A stretch of DNA of 64,000 bases, taken from assembly GCF_900143015.1 (NCBI RefSeq), contig NZ_FSRT01000001.1:248001-312000 (forward strand). Reading direction: 5' to 3'. Below, piece by piece: positions 16,395 to 24,528 of this stretch (position 1 is the first letter of the stretch; the number at the start of each line of letters is the position of its first letter). Both the position numbers and the translations under genes were made by a program. A model generated the notes under the pieces. It made no database searches, was not told the origin of the DNA, and was given only the letters and a program-made list of their open reading frames with translations. Source of the DNA: Fibrobacter sp. UWB11. GTDB lineage: Bacteria; Fibrobacterota; Fibrobacteria; Fibrobacterales; Fibrobacteraceae.

Positions 16395-16960
16395 TGCGCG
16401 TTATTAAGCAAAAACCGATGACCGTCATCGAACGCCTTTACATTTTCGAGGCGATTCGCGGTCTGTGGACAACTCTTAAGCATGCGGCTCGCGGTTTGTT
16501 CCGCTATGAAGAACTTCCGACGATTTCTTACCCGGAAGGTCAGCCCGAAGTTCGCAATACCTACCGTGCCAAGCATCGTTTGATGTTGCGCCCGGATGGT
16601 ACGCCTCGCTGTGTCGCCTGCGGCATGTGCGCTGCGGCTTGCCCTGCTCACTGCATCTTCATCGAAGCAACGCAGAGTGATGACCCGCGTATCGAAAAGC
16701 GCGTGATGCGCTTTGACATCGACCACCTGACTTGCGTGTTCTGCGGCCTTTGCGCAGAAGCTTGCCCGGTCGATGCCCTCCGCATGGATACAAAGCAAAT
16801 CATTTTCGAACACCGTTCCCGCGAAGATTTCGTGGCACATCTTTACGATCTCACCAACTGGGATCCGAAGGACTACCCGAATGACGAACAGAGCCAGATG
16901 GCTCCGGGCGGTACAAAGAATGCCGAGGCCCGCAAGGTCTGGGGCATGGAGGTCAAATAA
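16394..16960 (+). CDS. nuoI: NADH-quinone oxidoreductase subunit I
   Basis: Ferredoxin-like subunit carrying clusters N6a and N6b: Cys73, Cys76, Cys79, Cys83 and Cys114, Cys117, Cys120, Cys124, each set ending CP. 188 residues, normal. Passes electrons from NuoG towards N2 in NuoB. One-base stop/start overlap (TAATG) with nuoH and nuoJ. Confidence 0.95.
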   Translation: MRVIKQKPMTVIERLYIFEAIRGLWTTLKHAARGLFRYEELPTISYPEGQPEVRNTYRAKHRLMLRPDGTPRCVACGMCAAACPAHCIFIEATQSDDPRIEKRVMRFDIDHLTCVFCGLCAEACPVDALRMDTKQIIFEHRSREDFVAHLYDLTNWDPKDYPNDEQSQMAPGGTKNAEARKVWGMEVK

Positions 16961-17502
16961 TGCTTGCATTGATTTATTTCATTGTCCTCGCAGTGATCGC
17001 AGTCGGCAGCGCCGTTTGCGTGCTCCTCTCTAGACACCCGCTTTATGGCGCCCTCTCGTTGGTCGCTTCGATGGTGTCGCTGGCTGGTATTTACGGCCTT
17101 CTCGGAAGCCCGTTCCTCGGCGTGGTTCAAATCATGGTCTATGCCGGTGCAATCATGATGCTCCTTACGTTCGTGATTATGGTGCTGAACGGTGCTCGCG
17201 ACTCCCACACGCCGATGTTTGACAAGGTTTCGCTCTTTGTGATTCCTGCAGTCATCGTGCTTGCCGGTCTCGTGGGCTTTGCCCTTGTCCGCTCTCCGAT
17301 TGCTTTCGATGCAGCAACGATTCGCGGTTCTGTGGCAATCACTTCCAAGACTCTTTTTGATGTAGCTCAGACGGGCCCGGGTTACTTCGTGCTTTTCGAA
17401 GTTCTCGGTGTTCTTCTGCTTTCTGCCATGGGTGCCGCAGTGCTTCTTGCCAAGAAGCGTCTGGGTTCTGTGGTTTCCGAAAAAAAGGAGGGTAATCACT
17501 AA
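16960..17502 (+). CDS. nuoJ: NADH-quinone oxidoreductase subunit J
   Basis: Small membrane subunit, 180 residues, five predicted transmembrane helices. The conserved third-helix block VQIMVYAGAIMMLLTFVIM is present (near residues 54-73). Overlaps its neighbours by TAATG junctions. Confidence 0.93.
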   Translation: MLALIYFIVLAVIAVGSAVCVLLSRHPLYGALSLVASMVSLAGIYGLLGSPFLGVVQIMVYAGAIMMLLTFVIMVLNGARDSHTPMFDKVSLFVIPAVIVLAGLVGFALVRSPIAFDAATIRGSVAITSKTLFDVAQTGPGYFVLFEVLGVLLLSAMGAAVLLAKKRLGSVVSEKKEGNH

Positions 17503-17816
17503 TGGAACTCCAAGCTATATATGTACAGATTTTGGCCTTGGTCATTTTTGCCATTGGCCTCATGGTCGCGGTTTCCCGCCGCAATGTGTTCTTTGTGCTG
17601 ATGGGCGTTGAACTTGCCCTGAACGCCGTGAACCTTTCGTTCGTGGGCTTTGCTAAGACTCTGCCTGCGGATGCAAGCATTGTGGGCCAGATTGTTCCGC
17701 TGTTCTCCATCGCAGTCGCCGCTGCCGAAGCTTGTGTCGGCCTTGCAATGGTCATCCTCATTTTCCGCAACCGTGAAAGCATTGATGCCGACACGTATTC
17801 TAACATGAAGGGGTAA
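17502..17816 (+). CDS. nuoK: NADH-quinone oxidoreductase subunit K
   Basis: 104-residue membrane subunit with three helices. The NuoK signature RRNVFFVLMGVELALNAVNL contains the conserved glutamate of the second helix, and AAAEACVGLAMVI carries the third-helix glutamate; both belong to the central proton-translocation axis. Confidence 0.95.
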   Translation: MELQAIYVQILALVIFAIGLMVAVSRRNVFFVLMGVELALNAVNLSFVGFAKTLPADASIVGQIVPLFSIAVAAAEACVGLAMVILIFRNRESIDADTYSNMKG

Positions 17817-17822
17817 TAAGCA

Positions 17823-19916
17823 ATGATTTCTCTTGGTTTGATACCTCTTTTCCCGCTGTTGGGATGCATTATCCTCGGTGCTATTGCTGTTATTTCTTCG
17901 GGTAGCCGTAGGGGTCCTGCAGAAGGTTTCGTTGGAACGCTCGCAGTTCTTTTCCCGGCTCTCTCGTTTGCGGGTGTTGCTTTGCTCGCGCTCAACATGC
18001 CGGAAGCAGGCATTCGCGAAACGCTCTGCAACTGGATTGACATCCCGATGTTCCGCGTGGATATCGGATTCCTCTACGATGGTCTTTCCCGCATTATGCT
18101 CTTGTTCGTGACGGGCATCGGTACGCTCATCACGCTTTACTCGATTGGTTACATGCACGGCGACCGCGGCTTTGCCCGTTACTTCGCCTACATCAACCTC
18201 TTCTTGTTCAGCATGATCGTGCTTGTGCTTTCGGATAACTTGCTCCTTACGTTCCTCGGTTGGGAAGGCGTGGGCCTCTGCTCTTACCTCCTCATCGGTT
18301 TCTGGAACAAGGATATCAAGAACTGCAAGGCTGCAAACAAGGCTTTCATCGTGAACCGCGTGGGTGATATCGGATTCTTGCTTGGTATGCTCTGCCTCGT
18401 GACGATCGGTGGTTCTGCTATCCTCAACTACGATGTGCTTTCGAACTTCATTAGCATGGTCATCAGCGGTAACCACGTTGAATTGGTTATTCCGGCTCTT
18501 TCTATCGCTGGCATCCTGTTCTTCGTCGGTTGCACGGGTAAGTCCGCTCAGATTCCGCTCCTCACTTGGCTCCCGGATGCTATGGCGGGTCCGACTCCGG
18601 TTTCTGCTTTGATCCATGCCGCAACGATGGTGACTTCTGGCGTTTATTTGCTCGCTCGTCTCGGTAGCATGTTTGCCCTCCTCCCGGTGGTGCTCGACAT
18701 TATCGTGGTGGTCGGTATGCTCACTGCTTTCTGGGCTGCTGTTGCTGGACTTTTCCAGAACGACATCAAGAAGGTGCTTGCTTATTCTACCATCAGCCAG
18801 CTTGGTTACATGTTCATGGCTTCTGGTGTTTGCGCCTTTGACGCTTCTATCTTCCACGTGTTTACGCATGCCTTCTTCAAGGCAGCGCTCTTCCTCGGTG
18901 CAGGTGCCGTGATTCACGCCCTCGCCGGTGAACAGGACATGCGCAAGATGGGTGGCCTCTTGAAGAAGACTCCGGTGACCGCTTGCGTGATGATTTTCGC
19001 GTTCCTTGCCATTGTCGGTTTCCCGGGCTTTGCCGGTTTCTGGTCCAAGGACTTGATTCTTGAACGCTTGTTCATGAACTGCTCGATGGTAATTCCGGGC
19101 TTTACGGTCTTCGGTCATGAAATCCCGACAATTCCGCTGAACGGTGTTGTTTATGCCATTGGCCTTGCAACCGCAGTGATTACTGCTGTGTACATGGGTC
19201 GCCTCATTATCCTTACGTTCTTCGGTAGCTACCGCGGTTCTAAGGAAAGTGAAGAGCACATTCACGAAGCTCCGGCTGTCATGCTTATTCCGATGGTGAT
19301 TCTCGCTTTCGGTGCCGTATTTGCCGGTTACTTCTGGGCCGATTCTATTGGCATCAAGTTCTTTGCCGAAACGCTTGCTCCGGTTGTGGGTGCCGCTCAG
19401 GCTTACAACACTCCGGCTGTAATTGCTCATGTGAACCCGGTTATCTTTGCTGCTCTCGGTACGTTTGCGGCTCTTGCCGGTATGTTCATTGCATACAAGA
19501 TTTATGCTAATGCTCGTATTCCGGCTGCCAAGGGCTCTTCTGCTCCGGAAGGTGGCAAGGCTACTTGGACGTTCCTGTTCGATTCCATTCACAAGTATGT
19601 TGGCATTATTCCGGTCAATGTGCTTGCATGGATTTGCGATGTGGTCGTCGACAAGATTCTTGCCGCAGCCCAGTGGACTGTCGGTGCGATTGCATCGATT
19701 ATCGGTGACGGTGCTGCATCGTTCCAGGTTCGCAAGGTGCGTCTCCAGATTGCGCTTAGCATTTTGGGCTTGGCTGTGCTATTAATTGTAGTTCAAAGCG
19801 ACGATCTTGCTCCTGTGCTTTCGAACTTGATTGAAAAGTACATAGAGCCTGTGTTCAATTTTGTGAAAAAAATTGTAGTGTTTATCGTAAAATATACTGT
19901 TTGGAGGGTAATCTAA
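17823..19916 (+). CDS. nuoL: NADH-quinone oxidoreductase subunit L
   Basis: Antiporter-like proton-pumping subunit, 697 residues. Signatures: NLLLTFLGWEGVGLCSYLLI (helix 5 Glu), LLTWLPDAMAGPTPVSALIH, and FHVFTHAFFKAALFLGAG. The long lateral helix and final helix are present at the C-terminus (residues about 600-697). Starts six bases after nuoK; its TAA overlaps the ATG of nuoM. Confidence 0.96.
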   Translation: MISLGLIPLFPLLGCIILGAIAVISSGSRRGPAEGFVGTLAVLFPALSFAGVALLALNMPEAGIRETLCNWIDIPMFRVDIGFLYDGLSRIMLLFVTGIGTLITLYSIGYMHGDRGFARYFAYINLFLFSMIVLVLSDNLLLTFLGWEGVGLCSYLLIGFWNKDIKNCKAANKAFIVNRVGDIGFLLGMLCLVTIGGSAILNYDVLSNFISMVISGNHVELVIPALSIAGILFFVGCTGKSAQIPLLTWLPDAMAGPTPVSALIHAATMVTSGVYLLARLGSMFALLPVVLDIIVVVGMLTAFWAAVAGLFQNDIKKVLAYSTISQLGYMFMASGVCAFDASIFHVFTHAFFKAALFLGAGAVIHALAGEQDMRKMGGLLKKTPVTACVMIFAFLAIVGFPGFAGFWSKDLILERLFMNCSMVIPGFTVFGHEIPTIPLNGVVYAIGLATAVITAVYMGRLIILTFFGSYRGSKESEEHIHEAPAVMLIPMVILAFGAVFAGYFWADSIGIKFFAETLAPVVGAAQAYNTPAVIAHVNPVIFAALGTFAALAGMFIAYKIYANARIPAAKGSSAPEGGKATWTFLFDSIHKYVGIIPVNVLAWICDVVVDKILAAAQWTVGAIASIIGDGAASFQVRKVRLQIALSILGLAVLLIVVQSDDLAPVLSNLIEKYIEPVFNFVKKIVVFIVKYTVWRVI

Positions 19917-21562
19917 TGCTTTTACATCTCCTTGTCATCGCTCCTTTTGTTGCCGCCATCCTCATGGTGATGACATCCAAGGAAGATTCCAAGTCTTCTT
20001 CCCGCCTTGCAATTTTGATGGGAATCATCTTTGCTGCGATGTCTGTCGCTCTCGTTGCTAACGGTAGCATTACAACGGAACCTGTTGAATGGTTCCATAT
20101 CCCTGGTTGCAAGGGACCTATTTACTACTACTTTACTAGTCACGGACTTGCCTCATGGATGGTTTTCCTTTCTTGTGGCCTTTCGCTCGTGGCTTTGATA
20201 TCTGCACGCAAGATTACTTGCAGAAGTTATCGCAACTTTGCAATCGGCATCTTCTCGTTGATGGGCGCCATGAACGGCACCTTCCTTGCTGCAGATGCTG
20301 TGCTCTTCTTCTTCTTCTTTGAAGCCATGGTGATTCCGGCTGCAATTTTGATTGCCGGTTACGGTGGCAAGGACAGAATGAAGGCTGCGATGACGTTTGC
20401 AATTTACACGTTGGTGGGCTCTGCTCCGATGATGGTTGCTCTTTGGTACATCTTGACGGTTGCAGAAAACTCGACGCTTATTTCTCTTGCTGTTGCTGTC
20501 CAGGGACTTCCTGAAGGAACTCAGAACATACTTCTCGTATGCTTCCTCCTCGCTTTCCTCGTGAAGACTCCGATTTTCCCGTTCCACGGCTGGCAGGCGA
20601 TTACATACGCTGAAGCTCCGGCTCCGCTTTCTGCAATCCTCACGGGTGCAATGAGTAAGGCTGGCGTGTTTGGCTTTATCGTCTGGATTCTCCCGATTTT
20701 CCCGCTTTCGATGGATAGGGTCGCATGCTTGATGTGGCTTGGCCTTTTCACGGCAGTTTATGGCGCTCTCATGGCTCTCCGCGCAACGGATGGCAAGAAA
20801 CTCCTTGCTTTCAGCTCCATGGGGCACCTTGGCCTTGCTGTGGCTGGTGTGTTTAGCCTTTCCGAAGCAATGCTTCCGGCTGTGCTTGTGTTGCTCGTCG
20901 CTCACGGCATTTCTGCTGGCGCCCAGTTCTTCCTCATGGGAATTGCAGAACGCATGGCCGGTACGCGCGAACTCGACAAGCTCGGTGGCCTTTCTTCTAC
21001 GAATCCGGTATTCGGTACGTTGTTTGGCTTTGCTGGTGTGATGGCTCTCGCTGTTCCTGGTACGGCTGGCTTCGTCGGTGAATTCTCCGTGCTCCTTGCC
21101 CTTTGGGACATGGGCCCGCTCCCGGCTCTCGTGGCAGGCTTCACGCTGATTCTTTCCGCTGCTTACATGCTCCGCTTTATCCAGAAGGTTATCTTCGGTA
21201 AGGCCTCTAGCGAATACGATAATGAACGTCGCACGACTCTTCTCGAAGGTACTTCGATTGGCGTTATGCTTTTGCTCCTCCTCGTGTTCGGTTTCCATCC
21301 GGCATTTGTGTCTGATTCTCTTAATGAAACTGAATCGACCGAAGATCCGGCTGCAGTACAGGTGCTTAACGATGCCGCTCTCAATAATGGCGAAGCTCCG
21401 ATGACCGCCGAAGAAATCCATCAGCTAGATTCGACTCTTGCAGCCGCCGGCTTCAAGGACGATGAACGCGCATCTATCATCGCCCAGATGAAGGGTGAAA
21501 ACGGCTCTGAAGCTGCTGCAAAATCTGAAAATTCTGTAAAGGAGGCTTCCGATGCTGAATAA
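19916..21562 (+). CDS. nuoM: NADH-quinone oxidoreductase subunit M with hydrophilic C-terminal tail
   Basis: Second antiporter-like pump subunit, 548 residues. Landmarks FFFFEAMVIPAAILI (conserved Glu), VKTPIFPFHGWQAITYAEAP and FSSMGHLGLAVAG. After the last helix (VMLLLLLVFGFHP) a charged tail of roughly 80 residues follows (AAVQVLNDAALNNGEAP, TLAAAGFKDDERASII), which typical NuoM lacks. I choose ATG 19916 since GGAGGG lies at 19903-19908; an in-frame ATG at 19901 is inside that ribosome site. The end overlaps nuoN by 11 bases. Confidence 0.94.
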   Translation: MLLHLLVIAPFVAAILMVMTSKEDSKSSSRLAILMGIIFAAMSVALVANGSITTEPVEWFHIPGCKGPIYYYFTSHGLASWMVFLSCGLSLVALISARKITCRSYRNFAIGIFSLMGAMNGTFLAADAVLFFFFFEAMVIPAAILIAGYGGKDRMKAAMTFAIYTLVGSAPMMVALWYILTVAENSTLISLAVAVQGLPEGTQNILLVCFLLAFLVKTPIFPFHGWQAITYAEAPAPLSAILTGAMSKAGVFGFIVWILPIFPLSMDRVACLMWLGLFTAVYGALMALRATDGKKLLAFSSMGHLGLAVAGVFSLSEAMLPAVLVLLVAHGISAGAQFFLMGIAERMAGTRELDKLGGLSSTNPVFGTLFGFAGVMALAVPGTAGFVGEFSVLLALWDMGPLPALVAGFTLILSAAYMLRFIQKVIFGKASSEYDNERRTTLLEGTSIGVMLLLLLVFGFHPAFVSDSLNETESTEDPAAVQVLNDAALNNGEAPMTAEEIHQLDSTLAAAGFKDDERASIIAQMKGENGSEAAAKSENSVKEASDAE

Positions 21563-23048
21563 TCTTGTTTACCTCTTGCCGGTTATCTTTGTGGTTCTGG
21601 GCGGCATGGTTGCTCTCGCTGCCGAACCGTTCTTTGATGACGAAAACAAGCACAAGGTGCTTCCGTGGGTTTCTGCGTTCTTCATTGCTTTGGGCGTTGT
21701 CGCTTTGTATTACGCCAAGACTGAAACGCTCTTGAGCCTCTACGCTATGGACCCGGTCCGCCGCGTGCTTTGCATGGCAATTCTCCTTTGCGCTTTCCTC
21801 GGCATTTCCGGGCTCCAGTGGACGCTTGGCCGTGAAAAGTTCAAGGGTGGTGAAGCTTATGGCCTTATGTTGCTTGCCACAAGTGGAGCCTTGCTCATGA
21901 CACAGGCAATTGACTTTGTCGCTCTCTTCATTGCTATGGAACTCACGAGCTTCCCGATTTACGCTCTCGTGGGCATTCGCCGCAAGGACATCAATGCAAA
22001 TGAAGGTGTGTTCAAGTACTTTGTCTCGGGTGCTGTTTTCAGTGCAATTTTCCTCTACGGTGTTTCGCTGATTTACGGTGCAACCGGTTCTACGCATTTC
22101 TGCGGTCACGTGCTTAGCGGTCGTGAAGCTATCTATAGCGTGGGCATGCTCTTTGTGATTGCAGGCCTTCTTTTCAAGGCTGGCGCAGCTCCGCTCCACT
22201 TCTGGGTGGCTGACGTCTATACGGGCGCCTCTGTGGCTGTGACTGGCTTTATGGCCGCTGTCGTGAAGGTCGGTGCTCTTGCCGCTCTCGGTACAGTCTG
22301 GGTCAGCGTTCTCGTGACTCGCTCCGGTGCTGAAGCTGTTTGGAACCTCGCTGAAAAGGTGACTATCGCAAATCCGTCCAAGCCGCTTTTCTACGTGATT
22401 GTGGTTGTGGCGCTCCTTTCCATGGTGATTGGCGCCTTTAGCGGCCTTGCTCAAAAGTCTGTACGTCGCATCTTGGCATTCTCTGCTGTGATGAACGCTG
22501 GCTTTATCGTGATTGGTCTCTTGGTTCCGAATTACCTCGGCAAGGGCGAAATCCAGATGGGCCCGATGTTCTACTTCCTCATCACATATGCTATTGCTTC
22601 TGCAGGCGCATTGACAGGTATCGCATACATGTCCGGTAGGGAAGATCACAAGGAAAATCTTGATGAGCTCCAAGGTGCTGGTCGCCGCCGTCCGTTCGTG
22701 GCGCTTGGCGTTGCTGTGTGCTTGGCTTCTCTCGCTGGCCTTCCGCCGGTTGCTGGTTTCCTTGCCAAGTTCACGTTGTTCACCGAAGCATTCAATGCTG
22801 ACCTCGGCTGGCTTGCCGCTATTGGCTTTGGCCTCTCCTTGGTGGCTGCGGTTTATTACCTCCGCATTGCCTATGTGCTCTTTGCTCCGAAGAAGGATGA
22901 AGGTGAATCGAAGTGCTGCTGCGGCGAAGGTAAGTGCTGTGGCCAGTTCGAAGCAACCTATGTTTATCTGCTCCGCTTTGCCGTGGCTGTTGCCGCAATC
23001 TCGCTCCTCGTGATTAGCGTCCGTCCGGCACTTGCTTTGATCGGATAG
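21552..23048 (+). CDS. nuoN: NADH-quinone oxidoreductase subunit N with cysteine-rich loop
   Basis: Third antiporter-like pump subunit, 498 residues and the last operon gene. Landmarks: ALFIAMELTSFPIYALVG, LLFKAGAAPLHFWVADVYTG, KSVRRILAFSAVMNAGFI and LASLAGLPPVAGFLAKF. An unusual hydrophilic loop between the last helices holds five close cysteines (Cys455-457 and Cys462-463, SKCCCGEGKCCGQ). AAAGGAGG sits just before ATG 21552. Terminator follows at 23093. Confidence 0.94.
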   Translation: MLNNLVYLLPVIFVVLGGMVALAAEPFFDDENKHKVLPWVSAFFIALGVVALYYAKTETLLSLYAMDPVRRVLCMAILLCAFLGISGLQWTLGREKFKGGEAYGLMLLATSGALLMTQAIDFVALFIAMELTSFPIYALVGIRRKDINANEGVFKYFVSGAVFSAIFLYGVSLIYGATGSTHFCGHVLSGREAIYSVGMLFVIAGLLFKAGAAPLHFWVADVYTGASVAVTGFMAAVVKVGALAALGTVWVSVLVTRSGAEAVWNLAEKVTIANPSKPLFYVIVVVALLSMVIGAFSGLAQKSVRRILAFSAVMNAGFIVIGLLVPNYLGKGEIQMGPMFYFLITYAIASAGALTGIAYMSGREDHKENLDELQGAGRRRPFVALGVAVCLASLAGLPPVAGFLAKFTLFTEAFNADLGWLAAIGFGLSLVAAVYYLRIAYVLFAPKKDEGESKCCCGEGKCCGQFEATYVYLLRFAVAVAAISLLVISVRPALALIG

Positions 23049-23092
23049 TGAAATTTGTCATTCCTCTTCGAGGTTTGATCACCTTTTGAAAA

Positions 23093-23125
23093 ACGTCCCG
23101 GCTGAATAAGCTGGGATGTTTTTTG
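23093..23125 (+). terminator. Terminator of the nuo operon
   Basis: Twelve-base-pair stem AACGTCCCGGCT/AGCTGGGATGTT with some G-T pairs, loop GAATA, followed by TTTT. Confidence 0.8.
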
Positions 23126-23151
23126 TATTTTGTTTTTGAAAGGGAACTAAA

Positions 23152-23721
23152 ATGATTTGTCCGAAATGTGGTGAAAAGTTCGATTATTACGAGCCTTGTT
23201 GCCCGTGGTGCGGGGCTTCGAAACCGGTTGAAGAACAGAAACCGGCTGGCGATGATTCGCCCAAAGAGGAATCTCAGGAAAAAGAGGACGAATGCATCAC
23301 GTTTGAGTCTAAGAGAGAACATGACGGTCGTTTTGAAATTGTACGCCAGCACGTTTGCTCGATTCTGAGTCTTTGTCTTGGTCTTTTCTTATTTCGCACA
23401 GATGATATGTACTTTTTGGTTGCTTCATTACTTTTTTTGATAGGAGCTCCTTATTTATTTTTTGATACGCTTCATTCAATAAAAATTGTCCGTAAAGTCA
23501 AATGCTATAAGGATAGGTTTGTGCTGTGCTCATGTTTTGATGAACGGGCTTTTTCTTTTGATAAGGCGAATCGACCTGAAATGAAACTTAGTGTATTTGA
23601 AGGTGGCTACACAATTATTTTTCGGAACAGTCAATATCGAAAAACATTCATTGTCTGCGAACGCGATTTCCCTGAAGTTGTGAAGGCGATGAAGAATGTT
23701 TACGGCATATCGGCTGAATAA
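23152..23721 (+). CDS. Zinc-ribbon membrane protein, function unknown
   Basis: 189 residues. The N-terminus is a zinc ribbon with two CxxC knuckles (CPKC at 3-6 and CPWC near 21-24), followed by an acidic/Lys-rich linker (residues 28-55), two close hydrophobic helices (SILSLCLGLFLF and YFLVASLLFLIGAPYLFF) and a cytoplasmic C-terminal region that reads like a small PH-like beta domain (KVKCYKDRFVLCSCF, GGYTIIFRNSQYRKTFIV). Ribosome site AAAGGGA before ATG 23152. Lower G+C than the nuo genes. No family identified. Confidence 0.75.
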   Translation: MICPKCGEKFDYYEPCCPWCGASKPVEEQKPAGDDSPKEESQEKEDECITFESKREHDGRFEIVRQHVCSILSLCLGLFLFRTDDMYFLVASLLFLIGAPYLFFDTLHSIKIVRKVKCYKDRFVLCSCFDERAFSFDKANRPEMKLSVFEGGYTIIFRNSQYRKTFIVCERDFPEVVKAMKNVYGISAE

Positions 23722-23744
23722 AATTTTTATTATTTAGATGAAAT

Positions 23745-23798
23745 GGAGATGCCCGCTTCCTTCGACTGACGCTCAGGACAGGCTCCGGCGGGCATGAC
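23745..23798. repeat. Intergenic hairpin repeat (GGAGATGCCCGC family)
   Basis: GGAGATGCCCGC and GCGGGCATGACA enclose a 31-base insert (itself containing CTCAGGACAG), forming a long hairpin. Same family as 5963 and 58268. Confidence 0.7.
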
Positions 23799-23851
23799 AA
23801 AATAAAAAAGCTGATCTTATTAATGCCTGCGGGCATGAAAAAGGAATTATT

Positions 23852-24340
23852 ATGGATAAAATTTATCGTTCTGGTATTGGTTTTGACGTTCACAAGTTGG
23901 TGGAAGGCCGCAAGTGCATTATCGGCGGCGTGGACATCCCGTACGAAAAGGGCTTGCTCGGCCACAGCGATGCCGACGTGCTTTTGCATGCGATTAGCGA
24001 TGCTTTGCTCGGGGCCGCTGGCCTTGGCGACATCGGCACGTACTTCCCGGATACGGATCCGGCATTCAAGGGCGCGGACAGCTTGGAACTCTTGCGCAAG
24101 GTCGGAGAAGAAGTCAAGAAGGCTGGCTACGAAATCATCAACATCGATAGCGTCGTGATGTGCGAGCGCCCGAAGGTAAACCCGCACAAGGAACAAATGA
24201 AGGCAAATATTGCCCGCGTGCTTGGCCTTGACGTGAAACAGATTGGTATCAAGGGCACGACGACCGAAAAGCTCGGCTTTACGGGTCGCGGCGAGGGGAT
24301 CGCCAGCCAAGCCGTTGCGATGGTTGCAACGAAGGCTTAA
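23852..24340 (+). CDS. ispF: 2-C-methyl-D-erythritol 2,4-cyclodiphosphate synthase
   Basis: MEP-pathway enzyme that cyclises CDP-ME 2-phosphate to MEcPP with release of CMP. 162 residues, normal length. Zinc ligands in GIGFDVHKL (Asp12, His14) and the block [31 protein letters not shown] and the ending [19 protein letters not shown] are all standard. The in-frame ATG here follows GGAATTATT. It supplies isoprenoid precursors that the GGR-like enzyme at 4517 could ultimately act on, though the genes are far apart. Confidence 0.96.
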   Translation: MDKIYRSGIGFDVHKLVEGRKCIIGGVDIPYEKGLLGHSDADVLLHAISDALLGAAGLGDIGTYFPDTDPAFKGADSLELLRKVGEEVKKAGYEIINIDSVVMCERPKVNPHKEQMKANIARVLGLDVKQIGIKGTTTEKLGFTGRGEGIASQAVAMVATKA

Positions 24341-24390
24341 TAGCAGTCCGCTTGAGCCAAATAAAAATTCCTACTAAAAATGTAAGCTCC

Positions 24391-24428
24391 CCCCCCTTTG
24401 ACGAATCAGAGGGGGATTTCTATTTTTT
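24391..24428 (+). terminator. Terminator of ispF
   Basis: Stem CCCCCTTTGA/TCAGAGGGGG with CGAA loop and one G-T pair, followed by ATTTCTATTTTTT. Confidence 0.8.
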
Positions 24429-24439
24429 ACATAGTTCTA

Positions 24440-24528
24440 AAAAACAGAAACAACTACGTCTCGAATCCGGACTAGCTGAAAGGCAGCGACGATGACCCCG
24501 GTAAGAGGCGCTTTTATAGGATTGACCT
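24440..24528 (+). promoter_or_regulatory. G+C-rich leader before the Na/Pi cotransporter, possible structured RNA
   Basis: Between the ispF terminator and ATG 24529 lies a leader containing GAATCCGGACTAG, GAAAGGCAGCGACGATGACC and CCGGTAAGAGGCGC, more G+C-rich than other gaps here. CCGG and GGCAGC/GCGAC parts could pair locally. It does not match a riboswitch consensus that I can name. Confidence 0.3.

Noticed and set aside
17499-19592. 697-residue minus-strand frame
   Set aside because: Antisense shadow of nuoK/nuoL; no recognisable protein features.
24440-24528. Fluoride, TPP or manganese riboswitch
   Set aside because: Short matches such as GATGACC are present but the required conserved cores are not.
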